DNA from: Rhodocyclaceae bacterium
GTDB taxonomy: Bacteria > Pseudomonadota > Gammaproteobacteria > Burkholderiales > Rhodocyclaceae
Direction of reading: 5' to 3'
Length of the DNA stretch: 7,080 bases
Assembly: GCA_013821865.1 (NCBI GenBank)
Contig: PNJM01000139.1
Location: 1-7,080, forward strand
Translations under genes and position numbers: made by a program
Shown: piece after piece, positions 6,464 through 7,080 of the stretch
Position numbering within the stretch: the first letter of the stretch is position 1
Layout: every line of letters begins with the position of its first letter
The notes under the pieces: generated by a model
The model's database searches: none
The model's input: only the letters and a program-made list of their open reading frames with translations
Told to the model about the DNA's origin: nothing

Positions 6464-7080
6464 TTTGTCGTTATCAGGTCGCGCACGCGGGCACGCAGGC
6501 TGCCGAACCACGTCTTGCGCGGAATGCGCCGATGCCTGTCGGCCAGCGCCTTCTGCAGGGCGAACACGCTCTGCGGGCGTTCGAGATAGTTGAGCCGCAT
6601 GCACCAGTCGACGGTTTCGAGCAGCTGCTGCGAATACTTGCCCGGCCAGCGCCTTACCGCCGGAGCCAGCAGGTCCTTCTCGATGCGTGCGTCGGCGGCC
6701 TGGGGCGCCGCGCCGGCCATGCAGGCATACATGCTGGCGCCGACCGAGTAGATGTCGGTCCATGGCCCGAGCAGTTCGCGCCGCGTGTTGTTGTATTGCT
6801 CAGGCGCGGCGAAGCCGGGCGTGTACATCGGCTTCAGGAGCGGCGTGTCGGCGGACAGCGTCTGGCGCGCCGCGCCGAAATCGAGCAGCACCGGCGTGCC
6901 GTCGTTGCGCAGGTAGATGTTCGAGGGCTTGATGTCCAGGTGCAGCAGCTTGTGCGTGTGCACCTCGCGCAGCCCGTTCAGGAGCCGTGCGAACACGCCG
7001 CGGATGAAGCTCTCGCGGATCTCGCCCTTGTGCTTCTGGATGTGCTCCTGCAGGGTGCGGCCGCGCTCGTACTGCATGAC
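6460..7080 (-). CDS. Hanks-type serine/threonine protein kinase (C-terminal part; N-terminus off the right edge)
   Basis: An open frame continues to the right edge. The 206 visible residues begin at VMQYERG, the hinge between the kinase lobes, so the ATP-binding loop and the Lys/Glu pair lie outside the window and the Met at 7077 is not the true start. Counting from the edge, the catalytic loop is HLDIKPSN (47-54: D49, K51, N54). DFG is at 67-69, the activation segment ends in APE (92-94), DIYSVG at 109-114 is the F-helix and R168 is the late conserved Arg. The residue before the catalytic Asp is Leu, not Arg (a non-RD kinase). The kinase domain ends near 180. A 26-residue basic tail follows, with no membrane helix or PASTA domain after it, so this end is cytosolic. 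The gene overlaps the PP2C gene by 4 nt (ATGA), indicating a co-translated kinase–phosphatase pair. Confidence 0.93.
   Translation of the reverse strand, partial: VMQYERGRTLQEHIQKHKGEIRESFIRGVFARLLNGLREVHTHKLLHLDIKPSNIYLRNDGTPVLLDFGAARQTLSADTPLLKPMYTPGFAAPEQYNNTRRELLGPWTDIYSVGASMYACMAGAAPQAADARIEKDLLAPAVRRWPGKYSQQLLETVDWCMRLNYLERPQSVFALQKALADRHRRIPRKTWFGSLRARVRDLITTK

Noticed and set aside
5456..6589. 377-codon plus-strand frame opposite the PP2C gene and part of rph
   Set aside because: It is the complement of PP2C and rph codons, with a His/Gly/Val-rich composition and no family resemblance.
6464..6763. 100-residue N-terminal extension of the PP2C gene
   Set aside because: It is a frame-shifted reading of the kinase gene with Arg-rich composition. 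PP2C homology begins at the ATG overlapping the kinase stop.

Overview
This is a GC-rich, gene-dense stretch of chromosome. Base composition, the TrmB, RNase PH and HemW sequences, and the gene order kinase–phosphatase–rph–rdgB–hemW together suggest a betaproteobacterium, probably Rhodocyclales-like. That placement is inference from protein flavour and synteny, not from a search. There are no tRNAs, rRNAs, insertion sequences, phage genes or CRISPR arrays.

Layout. Positions 1-783 (minus) hold the N-terminal membrane part of a gene that runs off the left edge. It is probably the input module of a sensor kinase or similar signalling protein. A divergent intergenic region (784-927) carries a possible sigma70 promoter and two short inverted repeats. 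Plus-strand trmB (928-1635, tRNA m7G46 methyltransferase) follows, overlapping by 4 nt a divergent HD-GYP-type protein (1632-2927). The HD-GYP gene meets hemW (2924-4135, minus) tail to tail, and the two stop codons share one CTAG. Upstream of hemW on the minus strand lie rdgB (4199-4795), rph (4795-5529), a PP2C phosphatase (5540-6463) and the 3' part of a Hanks-type Ser/Thr kinase (6460 to beyond the right edge). The kinase, PP2C, rph and rdgB joints are 4-nt, 10-nt and 1-4-nt overlaps or gaps, so these genes and probably hemW look like one transcription unit.

Functional picture. The minus operon joins a reversible protein-phosphorylation pair to three housekeeping functions: tRNA 3'-end trimming (RNase PH), cleansing of deaminated purine nucleotides (RdgB) and heme delivery (HemW). 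The plus operon joins tRNA methylation to a possible cyclic-di-GMP phosphodiesterase or a degenerate receptor.

No undescribed multi-gene system is evident. The most unusual structure is a pair of short heptamer tandem-repeat tracts, each four units long, at two joints of the minus operon. One (GTGAGGA type) supplies the PP2C stop, the ribosome binding site and the start of rph, and appears to have added six residues to RNase PH. The other (GTTTCGA type) covers the end of rdgB and has an inverted partner, giving an 18-bp stem that ends 7 nt before the hemW start. Also notable are the changed residues in the HD-GYP protein and the shared palindromic stop.
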